Notes: a model not told the origin generated them from the sequence alone. A stretch of 41,244 nt of DNA from Gudongella sp051744365 (GCA_051744365.1 JBNJCX010000014.1:1-41244), one strand, 5' to 3'; shown: positions 24,830 through 33,428, counted from the first letter of the stretch. Numbers and translations are program-made.

Positions 24830-24903
24830 TGGAGGCGACACCCAGATTTGAACTGGGGGTGAAGGTGTTGCAGACCTCTGCCTTACCACTTGGCTATGCC
24901 GCC
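24830..24903 (-). tRNA. tRNA-Cys (GCA)
   Basis: The 74-nt cloverleaf has acceptor pairs GGCGGCA/TGTCGCC, discriminator U as expected for tRNA-Cys, and an encoded CCA. The anticodon GCA sits in CTGCAAC, and the T-loop is TTCAAAT. It is the last of three tRNAs in this cluster. Confidence 0.98.
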
Positions 24904-24910
24904 ATATTTA

Positions 24911-24985
24911 TGGAGCGGAAGACGAGATTCGAACTCGCGACCCTCGCCTTGGCAAGGCGATGCTCTACCACTGAGCCACTCCCGC
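24911..24985 (-). tRNA. tRNA-Gly (GCC)
   Basis: The 75-nt cloverleaf has acceptor pairs GCGGGAG/CTTCCGC, discriminator U and an encoded CCA. The anticodon GCC lies in CTTGCCAAG, and the T-loop is TTCGAAT. It is 7 nt upstream of tRNA-Cys. Confidence 0.98.
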
Positions 24986-25013
24986 TTGTAAAAATTATAC
25001 CATAAAACTATTG

Positions 25014-25089
25014 TGGTGCCCAGAGCCGGAATCGAACCAGCGACACGTGGATTTTCAGTCCACTGCTCTACCGACTGAGCTATCTGGGC
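25014..25089 (-). tRNA. tRNA-Phe (GAA)
   Basis: The 76-nt cloverleaf has acceptor pairs GCCCAGA/TCTGGGC, discriminator A and an encoded CCA. The anticodon GAA lies in CTGAAAAT, and the T-loop is TTCGATT. It is the first tRNA of the cluster. Confidence 0.98.
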
Positions 25090-25127
25090 AAGTCATCGCA
25101 CCGTTTCCGGCGAATGTCACAATAGCT

Positions 25128-25156
25128 AGTATATATTACTTATCCTTTATTGTCAA
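25128..25156 (-). promoter_or_regulatory. Promoter of the tRNA cluster
   Basis: TTGACA (25151-25156) and TATACT (25128-25133) are 17 nt apart on the minus strand. The promoter overlaps the last codons of hslO, so the tRNAs have a strong start of their own inside the preceding gene. Confidence 0.85.
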
Positions 25157-26023
25157 CAGGATTTTCTCCAGCTTTTCCTTGGTGAAATGATACTTTGTAT
25201 TACAGAAATGGCATACAACTTCTCCTTCTCCATCTTCCTCGATGATATCACTTATTTCTTTTTCGCCAAGACTGATCAAGACCTTTTCTACCTTCTCCTC
25301 AGAGCAGTCGCAGGTATAGCTTACATCGAGATTGTCAGTTACCTCCATATCAAATTCGGATAGCAACTCGTACATTATCTCCTCAGGTGTATACCCCTCA
25401 TCTATCATCGTTGATAGTTGTTTTGCCTTTTTTAAGGATGTTTCAATCATTTCTATTTCCTCATCTGTAATAAATGGTAAAAGCTGTATGATAAATCCAC
25501 CAGCAGCCTTGCAGGTTAGGTCTTTATCAACCAGGACTCCCAGTCCGACAGCCGTTGGTATCTGCTCTGATTCGATATAATAATTGGCAATATCATCACC
25601 GATTTCTCCTGTCACCATGTTAGTCTGTCCTACATATGGGTCTCCCATCCCTGTGTCTGAAATTAAAGTAAAAGTACCATTTTTACCCACTATAGCTCCT
25701 ACATCCAGTTTCCCTTCGCCAGTAGAAGGAGCATCGGCAGCTGGATTGTCAATCAATCCCTTCACTTCTCCCCGGTTGTTTGCCACTACTATCAGTGTGC
25801 CCACAGGTCCTCCCCCTGATACCTTCAAAGTCAGCAGATCACTATCATTTTTCATGTTAGCACCCATCATTATACCAGCAGTCAAAAGTCTTCCTATGGC
25901 AGCTGTAGCAGTCGCAGATGTATTGTGTATCCTTCTTGCCTCATCAACTACCTTAGTTGTCTTTGAGACAAATACTCTAAGTCTTCCTTTCCTGTCCATT
26001 CCTCTTATCATATAATCCTTCAT
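25136..26023 (-). CDS. hslO: Redox-regulated chaperone Hsp33
   Basis: The 295-aa protein is full-length Hsp33, a cytoplasmic holdase activated by oxidation. Family blocks include RTTLTAG-like RLLTAGIMMGANMK, SGGGPVGTLIVVA and GLIDNPAADAP. The zinc-binding redox switch is a C-x-C (SYTCDCSEE) and a C-x2-C (VVCHFCNTK) near the C-terminus. A longer reading to 26089 would run into the methyltransferase gene. ATG 26023 is chosen because it fits the family N-terminus and has AAGGGTGATC upstream. It is 16 nt downstream of the methyltransferase gene and probably co-transcribed. Confidence 0.95.
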   Translation of the reverse strand: MKDYMIRGMDRKGRLRVFVSKTTKVVDEARRIHNTSATATAAIGRLLTAGIMMGANMKNDSDLLTLKVSGGGPVGTLIVVANNRGEVKGLIDNPAADAPSTGEGKLDVGAIVGKNGTFTLISDTGMGDPYVGQTNMVTGEIGDDIANYYIESEQIPTAVGLGVLVDKDLTCKAAGGFIIQLLPFITDEEIEMIETSLKKAKQLSTMIDEGYTPEEIMYELLSEFDMEVTDNLDVSYTCDCSEEKVEKVLISLGEKEISDIIEEDGEGEVVCHFCNTKYHFTKEKLEKILLTIKDK

Positions 26024-26039
26024 ATTATCTTGATCACCC

Positions 26040-26789
26040 TTATCTTTTATTCTTCCTAGCCACAAAATTAATTCTCTCTGTTTTTTCACTTACCTTATCA
26101 AAACCAAAAGCTTCATAATACTCCACGTCATTGAACCCAGCCTTATAAAGCAAATCGATTATATCTTGAAGTGAATAGGCCCTTTCCCTATGAACCTCGT
26201 CAAATCTGCTGTAATTATTCCCATCCTCCGAGTAAAAAAAAGTAAGGTAAAATTCGCAAATTCGACTAGTCTGATCAAAGCTATTATCCCAAGTATAGAA
26301 TATATTATCCCTGTCCTCAATAAAAATATTATCCCCTAGAATTTCCATCAGCTTGTATTCAGAATTTATGTCAAAAATAAATAAACCATCGTCCTCCAGA
26401 TGCTCATTAACTCTTTTAAATGTTCCCAGCAATGACTCTTCACTGAGAATATAATTTATGCTGTCACAGGCGGCTACAACAGCCTGATACTTCATATCCA
26501 TCCTAAATTCTGTCATATCCATTCTGAAAAGCCTGAAGCCTCTTCTTCCTGATAATTTGCTATTTGCCTGAGCAAGCATTTCCTCTGACAAATCAAACCC
26601 ATCAACCTGAAATCCTCTTTTAAGGAGTTCCTCCGTGAGGCTTCCAGTACCACATGCCATTTCAAGAATCCTTCCTGTTTGAATCCTGTTAATCTTGAAT
26701 ATGCTCTCGATATATTCACTCCATGCAGCATAATCAAAATCATCCATAAGTGTATCGTATAATATCGCGAAATTACCATAGCTTGACAT
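26040..26789 (-). CDS. Class I SAM-dependent methyltransferase
   Basis: The 249-aa cytoplasmic protein has the SAM-binding motif I ILEMACGTGSLTEELLKRG (about 41-59), then VDGFDLSEEMLAQA (motif II) and FRMDMTEF (motif III). The second half, with FYSEDGNNYSRFDEVHRERA, resembles the DUF-like C-terminal part of small-molecule methyltransferases. The substrate is not evident. The start at 26789 is 16 nt after the CPBP gene and has AAAGGGATGTG upstream, somewhat far from the ATG. It forms a run CPBP-methyltransferase-hslO. Confidence 0.85.
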   Translation of the reverse strand: MSSYGNFAILYDTLMDDFDYAAWSEYIESIFKINRIQTGRILEMACGTGSLTEELLKRGFQVDGFDLSEEMLAQANSKLSGRRGFRLFRMDMTEFRMDMKYQAVVAACDSINYILSEESLLGTFKRVNEHLEDDGLFIFDINSEYKLMEILGDNIFIEDRDNIFYTWDNSFDQTSRICEFYLTFFYSEDGNNYSRFDEVHRERAYSLQDIIDLLYKAGFNDVEYYEAFGFDKVSEKTERINFVARKNKR

Positions 26790-26805
26790 CTTAATTCACA
26801 TCCCT

Positions 26806-27762
26806 TTAAAGCAGGAAGAAATACCTGTAGTTTAAGAATATAAATATACCTGCAATTATTATAATCGGCGCCCATAAAATTCTGTCATTTTCTTTCTCTA
26901 TGATTACTCCATCCAAAGATATGTTTTCGTCGTTCAATTGTATTTTGTCATACTCAGTCTCATCCGATTCAGGAAAGGCTCTCAATAGCAGATACAGTAC
27001 AACAAATGAAAACAAAGCCCATCCAGCCAGAACTATCAGAGTAATTATCATCTGCATTCCTTCTGGAAAAGCTGACGTTTGCTCTGTAATATCTTTTAGG
27101 TTCTCAGTTAATCCTGTTAGAGCAAATCCTATGGAAAGAGCAATCCCATTATTTAAGATATGACCAAGTATTGAACCGTAAATACTTCGCGTCTTTGACC
27201 TTATTATTCCAAGAATTATCCCAAGAAAAAACGGACCCAGCAGATTTAAAAGATTGAAATGGAAAACACCAAAAAGCAATGCGGTTATAAAAATTGCCTT
27301 TTTCTCGCCTATTCTATTATAGGCACTTTGCATGGTCCCCCTGAACATAACTTCTTCACATATTCCAGGTGTTATTGCTATTACAGCCAGCCCCACCAAG
27401 AATTCCCACCAGCTCGTGGGGATAGGTACTCCTATTGGCATTGCCTGACTCATGGAATTCACCAGAACTATCATTATATAGTTGAGAAAAACAGCCATAG
27501 GATAAGCAAATATAATTATAAAGAATATATGGATACCCTGCCTGAATGAAATCGGCCTAAGTCCCAATACTTCCTTTATTGAGAAACCCCTGAATTTAAG
27601 ATATAGTATATTCGGAATCAATATAAATATGTACTCAGTGATTAGTACACCTGTGTAAAGATCCCGTTGCTGTACTATGGACCCAAAAACCAGAAGTATA
27701 AGTCCCAATGCAAGAAACAGAATATTTGCCTCATTTATCGTTGGTAGTCTTCTTATTTTCAT
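26806..27762 (-). CDS. CPBP-family intramembrane metalloprotease
   Basis: The 318-aa protein has about eight hydrophobic segments and all the CAAX protease/bacteriocin-processing (Abi) motifs: CEEVMFRGTM (EExxxR), FGVFHFN (FxxxH) and LGHILNNGIAL (HxxxN). These residues form the membrane-embedded metal site. Targets in bacteria are mostly unknown. The reading frame can begin at TTG 27780, but ATG 27762 gives the better N-terminus; neither has a strong ribosome site. It follows the hpt terminator. Confidence 0.87.
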   Translation of the reverse strand: MKIRRLPTINEANILFLALGLILLVFGSIVQQRDLYTGVLITEYIFILIPNILYLKFRGFSIKEVLGLRPISFRQGIHIFFIIIFAYPMAVFLNYIMIVLVNSMSQAMPIGVPIPTSWWEFLVGLAVIAITPGICEEVMFRGTMQSAYNRIGEKKAIFITALLFGVFHFNLLNLLGPFFLGIILGIIRSKTRSIYGSILGHILNNGIALSIGFALTGLTENLKDITEQTSAFPEGMQMIITLIVLAGWALFSFVVLYLLLRAFPESDETEYDKIQLNDENISLDGVIIEKENDRILWAPIIIIAGIFIFLNYRYFFLL

Positions 27763-27807
27763 CAGCTCACGCCCTGTCAAAATTTATCAACTCAAATTCA
27801 TTAAATA

Positions 27808-27829
27808 CACCTACAGTTGCCTGTAGGTG
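27808..27829 (-). terminator. Hairpin after hpt
   Basis: A perfect 9-bp stem, CACCTACAG/CTGTAGGTG, closes a 4-nt loop 26 nt after the hpt stop. On the minus strand it is followed by TATTTAAT, so the T-run is weak. Confidence 0.6.
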
Positions 27830-27854
27830 ATAATATATCCTGTAGATGCTCTAT

Positions 27855-28379
27855 TCACTCAAATGTAAATATATATGGAACGTTCCTGTAAAAGTCACCG
27901 TAATTCAATCCATAACCCACTATAAATACATCAGGTATCTCATACCCTACATAATCAGGCTCAAGTTCCACCTGTCTTCTGCTTGGCTTGTCCAGCATTA
28001 CACAAACATTTATGGAATCAGGCTCCTTTGTCTCAAGATGCTCGATTACCTTTTTCAAAGTATGACCTGTATCAATTATATCGTCGACAATCAGTACATC
28101 CTTTCCTTTCAGAGATCCTCTGACATCCTGAAGGATTTTCACTAATCCGGAGGAGATTTCCTCTTTTCCATAACTTTCTGTGGTCATAAATTCAATTTCA
28201 ACGGGTATGCTTAATTCCCTGGCCAAATCTGCTGTAAAAACAAAACTGCCTTTAAGCAAGGATACAATAACGAGATTTTTGCCCTTGTATTGTCCACTTA
28301 GCTGCTGACCTAATTCCTTTACCCTCTTGTCAATTTCTTCTCTTGAAAACAGAATCTTTTCATTTTTATTTTCTATCAA
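27855..28379 (-). CDS. hpt: Hypoxanthine phosphoribosyltransferase
   Basis: The 174-aa enzyme transfers phosphoribosyl from PRPP to hypoxanthine or guanine in purine salvage. It has the PRPP-binding loop VLIVDDIIDTGHTL (about 95-108), the flexible-loop region FMTTESYGKEEISSG, and the base-contacting PDYVGYEIPDVFIVGYGLNY near the C-terminus. The start is TTG 28379, with AAGGAGAGG upstream. It lies 15 nt after the 41-aa membrane peptide gene. Confidence 0.95.
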   Translation of the reverse strand: MIENKNEKILFSREEIDKRVKELGQQLSGQYKGKNLVIVSLLKGSFVFTADLARELSIPVEIEFMTTESYGKEEISSGLVKILQDVRGSLKGKDVLIVDDIIDTGHTLKKVIEHLETKEPDSINVCVMLDKPSRRQVELEPDYVGYEIPDVFIVGYGLNYGDFYRNVPYIFTFE

Positions 28380-28394
28380 GCTGTCCTCTCCTTC

Positions 28395-28520
28395 CTACTT
28401 AAATTTGCTTCTTAATATATCCTTCAATTCCCTCAATTCCTTCAGTATCAAGTTTAAAGTCAATTGAATGCTTACAACTATTATAAATATAATTACTCCC
28501 ATTAGCAACTCTGTATACAT
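28395..28520 (-). CDS. 41-aa single-pass membrane peptide
   Basis: A short ORF upstream of hpt starts at ATG 28520 and stops at TAG 28395. The peptide has one membrane helix (LLMGVIIFIIVVSIQLTLNL, 5-24) followed by a charged amphipathic tail (LKELRELKDILRSKFK), typical of real bacterial micro-membrane proteins. The ribosome site (AAAGGGATG) is rather far upstream, which weakens the case. The strong codon pattern and placement 15 nt before hpt suggest an operon. I do not recognise a family. Confidence 0.6.
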   Translation of the reverse strand: MYTELLMGVIIFIIVVSIQLTLNLILKELRELKDILRSKFK

Positions 28521-28636
28521 AAAATAACCATCCCTTTATAATGAATATCATACTCCGGCTAGTAAATTCCTTATACCCTCAATTTATATATGCAACACTC
28601 TTAATCCTTCAATTCTGTTTATTTCACATCAATTTG

Positions 28637-28645
28637 TGGTATAAT
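28637..28645 (+). promoter_or_regulatory. Extended -10 promoter of the DUF4364 gene
   Basis: The sequence TGGTATAAT is a full extended -10 element (TGnTATAAT). The -35 region is poor, which is common for extended -10 promoters. The DUF4364 start codon is 33 nt downstream. Confidence 0.7.
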
Positions 28646-28658
28646 CAGATAATCTGAT
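28644..28658 (+). promoter_or_regulatory. Candidate operator overlapping the DUF4364 transcription start
   Basis: The palindrome ATCAGAT-A-ATCTGAT has 7-bp perfect arms. It begins within the -10 and covers the expected transcription start near 28652. A repressor bound here would block initiation; the wHTH-like DUF4364 protein is a possible ligand. This role is inference. Confidence 0.45.
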
Positions 28659-28676
28659 ATCCAAAGGGGTGAAGAA

Positions 28677-29219
28677 ATGTTTCAGGATAACACTGAAGAT
28701 GTAGCTAAACAAAAGTTGCTGCTGCTTTATATATTGAAAGCATCTCCTGAACCATTGACAAAGGAGCAGCTTGCAGAAATTCTAATTGAAAATTTCACCA
28801 TGAACTTTTTTATAATACAGCAATATATATCCGAACTGACGGAAGGATCTTTTATAAGTATTGTAGAAAGGGACCACTTCTCGCTATTGAAACTGAAGGA
28901 GAGCGGTTCTGCCAGCCTGGAATATTTCAAGTATAAGATTCCAGAGGATGCAATATCAAAGGTCCATATCTTCTTTGGGCTGGATTCCACAGGCACCGAG
29001 ATCCCTGTGCAGGCTGAAGCAACATCATACCCCAGAGACAACGGAGAAATAAATGTCAACCTCAAGCTTATTGAGAAAGAAGAGACTGTATTCAGCATGT
29101 ACATAAGCGTACCCAATCAGGAGCAGGCTACTCTGCTTATGGATAAGTGGAACAAAACTCCGGAACTTTATTTCAAGTCAATAATCGATCTTTTAATAAG
29201 CAACAAACCTACTATCTAG
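28677..29219 (+). CDS. DUF4364 family protein with winged-helix-like N-terminus
   Basis: The 180-aa protein matches the DUF4364 family of Clostridia. Residues about 10-75 read as a winged helix-turn-helix (KLLLLYILKASPEPLTKEQL, then a wing-like ISIVERDHFSLLKLKESG), and the second half is a beta-rich domain of unknown function. The family is thought to be regulatory; no target is known to me. The ATG at 28677 has AAAGGGGTG upstream. It is one of two plus-strand genes and its last seven codons and stop lie in the palindrome shared with folC, overlapping it by 8 bp. Confidence 0.85.
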   Translation: MFQDNTEDVAKQKLLLLYILKASPEPLTKEQLAEILIENFTMNFFIIQQYISELTEGSFISIVERDHFSLLKLKESGSASLEYFKYKIPEDAISKVHIFFGLDSTGTEIPVQAEATSYPRDNGEINVNLKLIEKEETVFSMYISVPNQEQATLLMDKWNKTPELYFKSIIDLLISNKPTI

Positions 29220-29237
29220 ATAGTAGGTTTGTTGCTT
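29198..29237. terminator. 40-bp perfect palindrome at the convergent ends of DUF4364 and folC
   Basis: Arms 29198-29217 and 29218-29237 are perfectly complementary, with a CTAG centre. The palindrome encodes the C-terminal codons of both genes and holds both TAG stops. The short T-runs outside (TTTT plus strand, TTATTAAAA minus strand) make it a bidirectional terminator candidate. Confidence 0.8.
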
Positions 29238-30513
29238 TTGCTCTAACTTCCCCAATCATATACAATGATCCGCCGAATAATATCATGTCTTCTTTTTCTG
29301 CCAGTTCAATTGTTTTCTCTACAGCACCCTCAATGGTCTTCTCCACATGTACATTGGAGTTGTATTTTCTGACCTCAGCGGCTAAAATCTCAGCACTCAG
29401 TTTTCTAGGCATTTTAACCTCTGTTACTACAATCTCCGATGCCAAGGGTACCAATTTTTCTATCATGTGAGTATAATCCTTGTCCTTTAGGACACTTATC
29501 CCAAGAATCAGCCTTTTATAGGGAAACATATGAACTGCTTTGGCAAGCTGTGTAATGCCCTGTAGATTATGTGCCCCATCAATAAGAAATATTGGATTCT
29601 TTGAAAGAACTTCCAACCTACCTCTCCACTTTGTATTATAAAGTCCTCTTCGAAGCTGATCTTCTGTGAATTCAACCAGCCCCCTTTCCTTCAGTGCAAA
29701 AAGTGTAGTAATTGCAAGGGCTGCATTCATAACCTGGTAGTCTCCCAGCATACTTATTTCAAGTCTTTCCATTTTGATGTCATTGTATCTGAAATCAAAA
29801 ATACTTCCTTCATAAGTGCTGCTTCTTAGTTTCAGATTCTCAACAGGAATTGGCACAAAAGTGGCATCAGATTCATTTGCAACATCCTTTAACACTTTCT
29901 CAGCTTCCTCCTTCTGAGGATAGGATATTACCAATCCATCTTTCTTTATTATGCCGGCTTTCTGATATGCAATTTCCCCCAGAGTATTACCAAGAACGTC
30001 AGTGTGATCATAGTCGATTGTTGTGATTACAGTGGCAACTGAAGATTCTATCACATTTGTGCTGTCAAATCTTCCGCCAAGACCTACTTCAAGTATTACA
30101 AAATCAACATCGCTTCTACTAAAGTACTCAAATCCAGCAGCTGTTACAAGTTCAAAGGTGGTCGGATGCTCCATCCCATCCTGGACCATTTTGTCAGCTG
30201 CATCCTTAATCCTGGAGGTAATTTCCCCAAGTACTTCCTGGGGAATATCCTTTCCATTTATCTGTATTCTTTCAGTAAAACGTTCCAGGTAAGGCGATGT
30301 ATACATCCCAGTCCTGTAGCCGGCTTCTTTTAGGCACTGAGCCAGATATGCAGATGTTGATCCTTTCCCGTTGGTTCCACCCACGTGAATGTATTTCATC
30401 CCCACGTGAGGATTACCCATGTGCTTCAAGAGTGTTCTTATGGAATCGAGACCAAGCCTTGATCCATATTTTTCCTTATCATTTATATAGGCCAGTGCCT
30501 CTTCGTATTTCAT
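29212..30513 (-). CDS. folC: Folylpolyglutamate synthase / dihydrofolate synthase
   Basis: The 433-aa Mur-ligase-type enzyme adds glutamate to folates, and often to dihydropteroate, with ATP. It has the P-loop HVGGTNGKGSTSAYL (43-57), the folate-ligase block ATVITTIDYDHTDVLGNTLG and the helix AYQKAGIIKKDG, with a C-terminal Mur-type domain (about 300-433, FLIDGAHNLQG). The ATG at 30513 has AGGAGG 5 nt upstream and follows valS by 12 nt, a common pair in Bacillota. Its last codons lie in the palindrome at 29198-29237. Confidence 0.95.
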   Translation of the reverse strand: MKYEEALAYINDKEKYGSRLGLDSIRTLLKHMGNPHVGMKYIHVGGTNGKGSTSAYLAQCLKEAGYRTGMYTSPYLERFTERIQINGKDIPQEVLGEITSRIKDAADKMVQDGMEHPTTFELVTAAGFEYFSRSDVDFVILEVGLGGRFDSTNVIESSVATVITTIDYDHTDVLGNTLGEIAYQKAGIIKKDGLVISYPQKEEAEKVLKDVANESDATFVPIPVENLKLRSSTYEGSIFDFRYNDIKMERLEISMLGDYQVMNAALAITTLFALKERGLVEFTEDQLRRGLYNTKWRGRLEVLSKNPIFLIDGAHNLQGITQLAKAVHMFPYKRLILGISVLKDKDYTHMIEKLVPLASEIVVTEVKMPRKLSAEILAAEVRKYNSNVHVEKTIEGAVEKTIELAEKEDMILFGGSLYMIGEVRAKATNLLSR

Positions 30514-30525
30514 CTTATCCTCCTG

Positions 30526-33171
30526 CTATTTTTCAAGAGATTCAAGTCTCTCCAGTACATTTTCCAGCATCTGTGAGTACATGATCTGCTTTTCTTTTTC
30601 TTCCTCTACTATTTTGGCAGGAGCTTTGGATACAAAGCCTTCGTTTGACAACTTGGATTTGACTCTCTCTATTTCATCCTCAAGCTTTGTCTTTTCTTTC
30701 TCCAGTCTCTCAATTTCCTTTTCAATATCAATGAGATCACTTAGAGGCAAGTATATCTCACATCCATCCATCACCACGGATATATTGTCATCGCCCAAGG
30801 ACTTCTTGTCTTGGACAAATAAAATGTCTTCAGCACTTGCCAGTGTAACAAATTTGGTTTTACCTTCTTCAATGACTCTTTTCTTTGAATCATCCTGGAG
30901 TACAAAAACAAGCTTTGACTTCCTCGAAGGTACAATATTCATCTCAGCTCTTGCATTTCTTATTCCTTTGATAGCCTTTTTTATAAATTCAATATCTTCT
31001 GCATCTTTGTTGAAAATAAGCTGTTCATCCGACACTGGCCATGACTCGACAATCAGCGCTTCGCTTTTCCCAGGAAGATGCTGCCATATTTCTTCAGTTA
31101 TAAACGGCATAAATGGATGCAGAAGCTTCAAGGTATCTCTCAAAACAACCGCCAGTACGTTCTGAGCTGTTATTGAAGATTCTTTGTCATCTCCATATAG
31201 TCTGGATTTTACCATCTCTATATACCAGTCACAATAGTCTTCCCATATGAATTCATATATCCTTTGACCCGCAAGTCCAATTTCATACTTGTCCATATTG
31301 TCTTGTACTTCACTTATCAAAGTATTAAGTCTTGTCAATATCCACTTATCTTCTGTCTGAAGATCCAATCCTTTAAGGGATGCCTTCTCCATATCCTCAT
31401 CCAGATTCATCATTACGAATCTAGTTGCGTTCCATAGCTTGTTTGCAAAATTTCTGTTAGCTTCAACCCTTTCAGTGTAAAACCTCATGTCATTTCCAGG
31501 TGTATTACCTGTAATCAAGGTAAATCTCAGTGCATCTGCGCCATACTCTTCTATAATCTCCAATGGGTCAATTCCGTTTCCAAGAGATTTACTCATCTTT
31601 CTTCCCTGGGAATCCCTTACCAGGCCTGTAAGGAAAACATCCTTGAAAGGAAGTTCTCCAATCATATCAAGGCTGGAAAAAATCATTCTAATTACCCAGA
31701 AAAATAAAATATCATAACCAGTAACAAGCACATCTGTCGGGAAGAAGTATTTTAGATCCTCCGTATCCTCTGGCCAGCCTAGTGTTGAGAATGGCCATAA
31801 TGCTGAAGAGAACCAGGTGTCAAGGGTATCAGTTTCCTGTGTGATATTGGTGCTGTTACATTTTGGACAGCTGGTAACTTCTTCTCTTGTTACTATTATT
31901 TCTCCACAGTCATCGCAGTAATAAACAGGCAATCTGTGTCCCCACCAAAGCTGTCTTGAAATACACCAGTCCTTGATGTTTTCCAACCAATGAACGTATA
32001 CCTTTCCGAATCTTTCAGGGACAAAATTGATTTCACCGTTATAATATGCTTCCAGTGACGGTTTTGCCAAAGGTTTCATCTCTACAAACCATTGCTTCGA
32101 AATTATCGGTTCTATTATAGTCTTGCATCTTTCACAGTGCCCTACTGCATTTTCATGTTCCTTAACAGCTTGAAGATATCCCTGTTCCTCAAGTTTGGCA
32201 GCAACTGCTTTTCTCGCCTCGAATCTTTCAATTCCCTGGAATTCTCCGCCATTTTCATTGATGAATCCATCCTCGTCTATTACCACACATTGTCCCAGAT
32301 TATGTCTTTCACCAACTTCAAAGTCATTCGGGTCGTGGGACGGGGTTATCTTCAATGCTCCGGTACCAAATTCCATCTCGACATAGCTGTCTGCTATAAT
32401 CGGGATTTCTCTTCCAACCAGTGGGAGGGTGACCGTCTTGCCTACTAGATGCGAATACCTCTCATCATCCGGGTGAACTGCCACTGCAAGGTCACCAAGG
32501 ATTGTTTCCGGCCTTGTAGTAGCTATAGTGATACTTTCATCACTGTCCTTTATTGGATAGCTTACATACCACAAATGGCCGTGAGAATCCTCATGGTCTA
32601 CTTCAGCATCTGAAATAGCGGTATGGCAGCTGGGACACCAGTTAATAATTCTGTCTCCCCTATATACAAGACCTTTGTCGTATAATCTTACAAAAACTTC
32701 CTCAACTGCATTGCTGAGCATCTCATCAAGAGTAAACCTCTCCCTCGTCCAGTCACATGAAACTCCCAGTTTTTTCAACTGATTTTTTATAGTTCCTCCA
32801 TATAGATCAGTCCACTCCCAGGCTTCCTTGATGAAGCCTTCTCTCCCAAGCTCGTCTTTGCTTCTGCCTTCTGATTTTATCTTTTCCACAACCTTAGCCT
32901 CTGTGGAAATACTTGCATGATCAGTTCCTGGAAGCCATAGTGCAGAATAACCCTCCATCCTCTTCCATCTGATAAGAATATCCTGGATTGTATTATTTAG
33001 TGCGTGCCCCATATGAAGACTACCAGTAACATTTGGAGGTGGCATCATTATCGTATATGGCTTTTTATTTTCGTCTATCTCAGGTGTGAAATAGCCGTTC
33101 TTATTCCAGAATTCATAGAGCCTGTCTTCAAATTCCTTTGGATTGTAATTCTTTGGTAAATTTTCTCTCAT
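30526..33171 (-). CDS. valS: Valyl-tRNA synthetase
   Basis: The 881-aa class Ia synthetase has the HIGH-type motif GSLHMGHALNNT, the CP1 editing domain (about 190-350, with TTRPETILGDLAVAV), the KMSKS loop GRKMSKSLGNGIDP, a helical anticodon-binding domain, and a C-terminal coiled coil (about 815-881) that contacts tRNA-Val. The frame stays open upstream to 33276, but that part is the T-box terminator. ATG 33171 is chosen because AAGGAGG is 7 nt upstream and the protein then starts MRENLPKNYNPKEFE. It is T-box controlled and co-transcribed with folC. Confidence 0.97.
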   Translation of the reverse strand: MRENLPKNYNPKEFEDRLYEFWNKNGYFTPEIDENKKPYTIMMPPPNVTGSLHMGHALNNTIQDILIRWKRMEGYSALWLPGTDHASISTEAKVVEKIKSEGRSKDELGREGFIKEAWEWTDLYGGTIKNQLKKLGVSCDWTRERFTLDEMLSNAVEEVFVRLYDKGLVYRGDRIINWCPSCHTAISDAEVDHEDSHGHLWYVSYPIKDSDESITIATTRPETILGDLAVAVHPDDERYSHLVGKTVTLPLVGREIPIIADSYVEMEFGTGALKITPSHDPNDFEVGERHNLGQCVVIDEDGFINENGGEFQGIERFEARKAVAAKLEEQGYLQAVKEHENAVGHCERCKTIIEPIISKQWFVEMKPLAKPSLEAYYNGEINFVPERFGKVYVHWLENIKDWCISRQLWWGHRLPVYYCDDCGEIIVTREEVTSCPKCNSTNITQETDTLDTWFSSALWPFSTLGWPEDTEDLKYFFPTDVLVTGYDILFFWVIRMIFSSLDMIGELPFKDVFLTGLVRDSQGRKMSKSLGNGIDPLEIIEEYGADALRFTLITGNTPGNDMRFYTERVEANRNFANKLWNATRFVMMNLDEDMEKASLKGLDLQTEDKWILTRLNTLISEVQDNMDKYEIGLAGQRIYEFIWEDYCDWYIEMVKSRLYGDDKESSITAQNVLAVVLRDTLKLLHPFMPFITEEIWQHLPGKSEALIVESWPVSDEQLIFNKDAEDIEFIKKAIKGIRNARAEMNIVPSRKSKLVFVLQDDSKKRVIEEGKTKFVTLASAEDILFVQDKKSLGDDNISVVMDGCEIYLPLSDLIDIEKEIERLEKEKTKLEDEIERVKSKLSNEGFVSKAPAKIVEEEKEKQIMYSQMLENVLERLESLEK

Positions 33172-33193
33172 CTTATTCCCTCCTTGGCAATAT

Positions 33194-33428
33194 AAAAAAC
33201 CCTTCATCCAAACTAATATAAGGACGAAGGGTTCGCGGTACCACCTTAATTCCATGGCATGGCCATGACTCTTCATTAATAGTTAACGGTATCCCGTTCA
33301 GGCTTACTCTATTCAGCCTGAATGCTCAAAAGCTACCTTCTCCTGATTCCTACTGCGGATCTTCCAGTCATACATCCACTCTCTATAAGAGAATCAGGTT
33401 ACTCCTCTTTCTCATCACAAAATATATA
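33194..33428 (-). promoter_or_regulatory. T-box leader of valS, specifier GTA
   Basis: The canonical T-box AAGGTGGTACCGCG lies at 33234-33247. The terminator arms 33222-33233 and 33198-33209 (12 bp) are followed by a T6 run. Stem I reads GAAG-GTA-GCTTTTGAG, giving the Val codon GTA at 33334-33336. The UGGU bulge fits A73 of tRNA-Val. Uncharged tRNA-Val should induce valS and folC together. Confidence 0.94.

Noticed and set aside
26513..26875. 120-aa minus-strand frame overlapping the methyltransferase
   Set aside because: It is a shifted frame over the SAM-binding motif and the end of the CPBP gene, with no coding features.
33172..33276. N-terminal extension of valS
   Set aside because: The extra 35 codons cover the T-box terminator, and a strong ribosome site marks ATG 33171.
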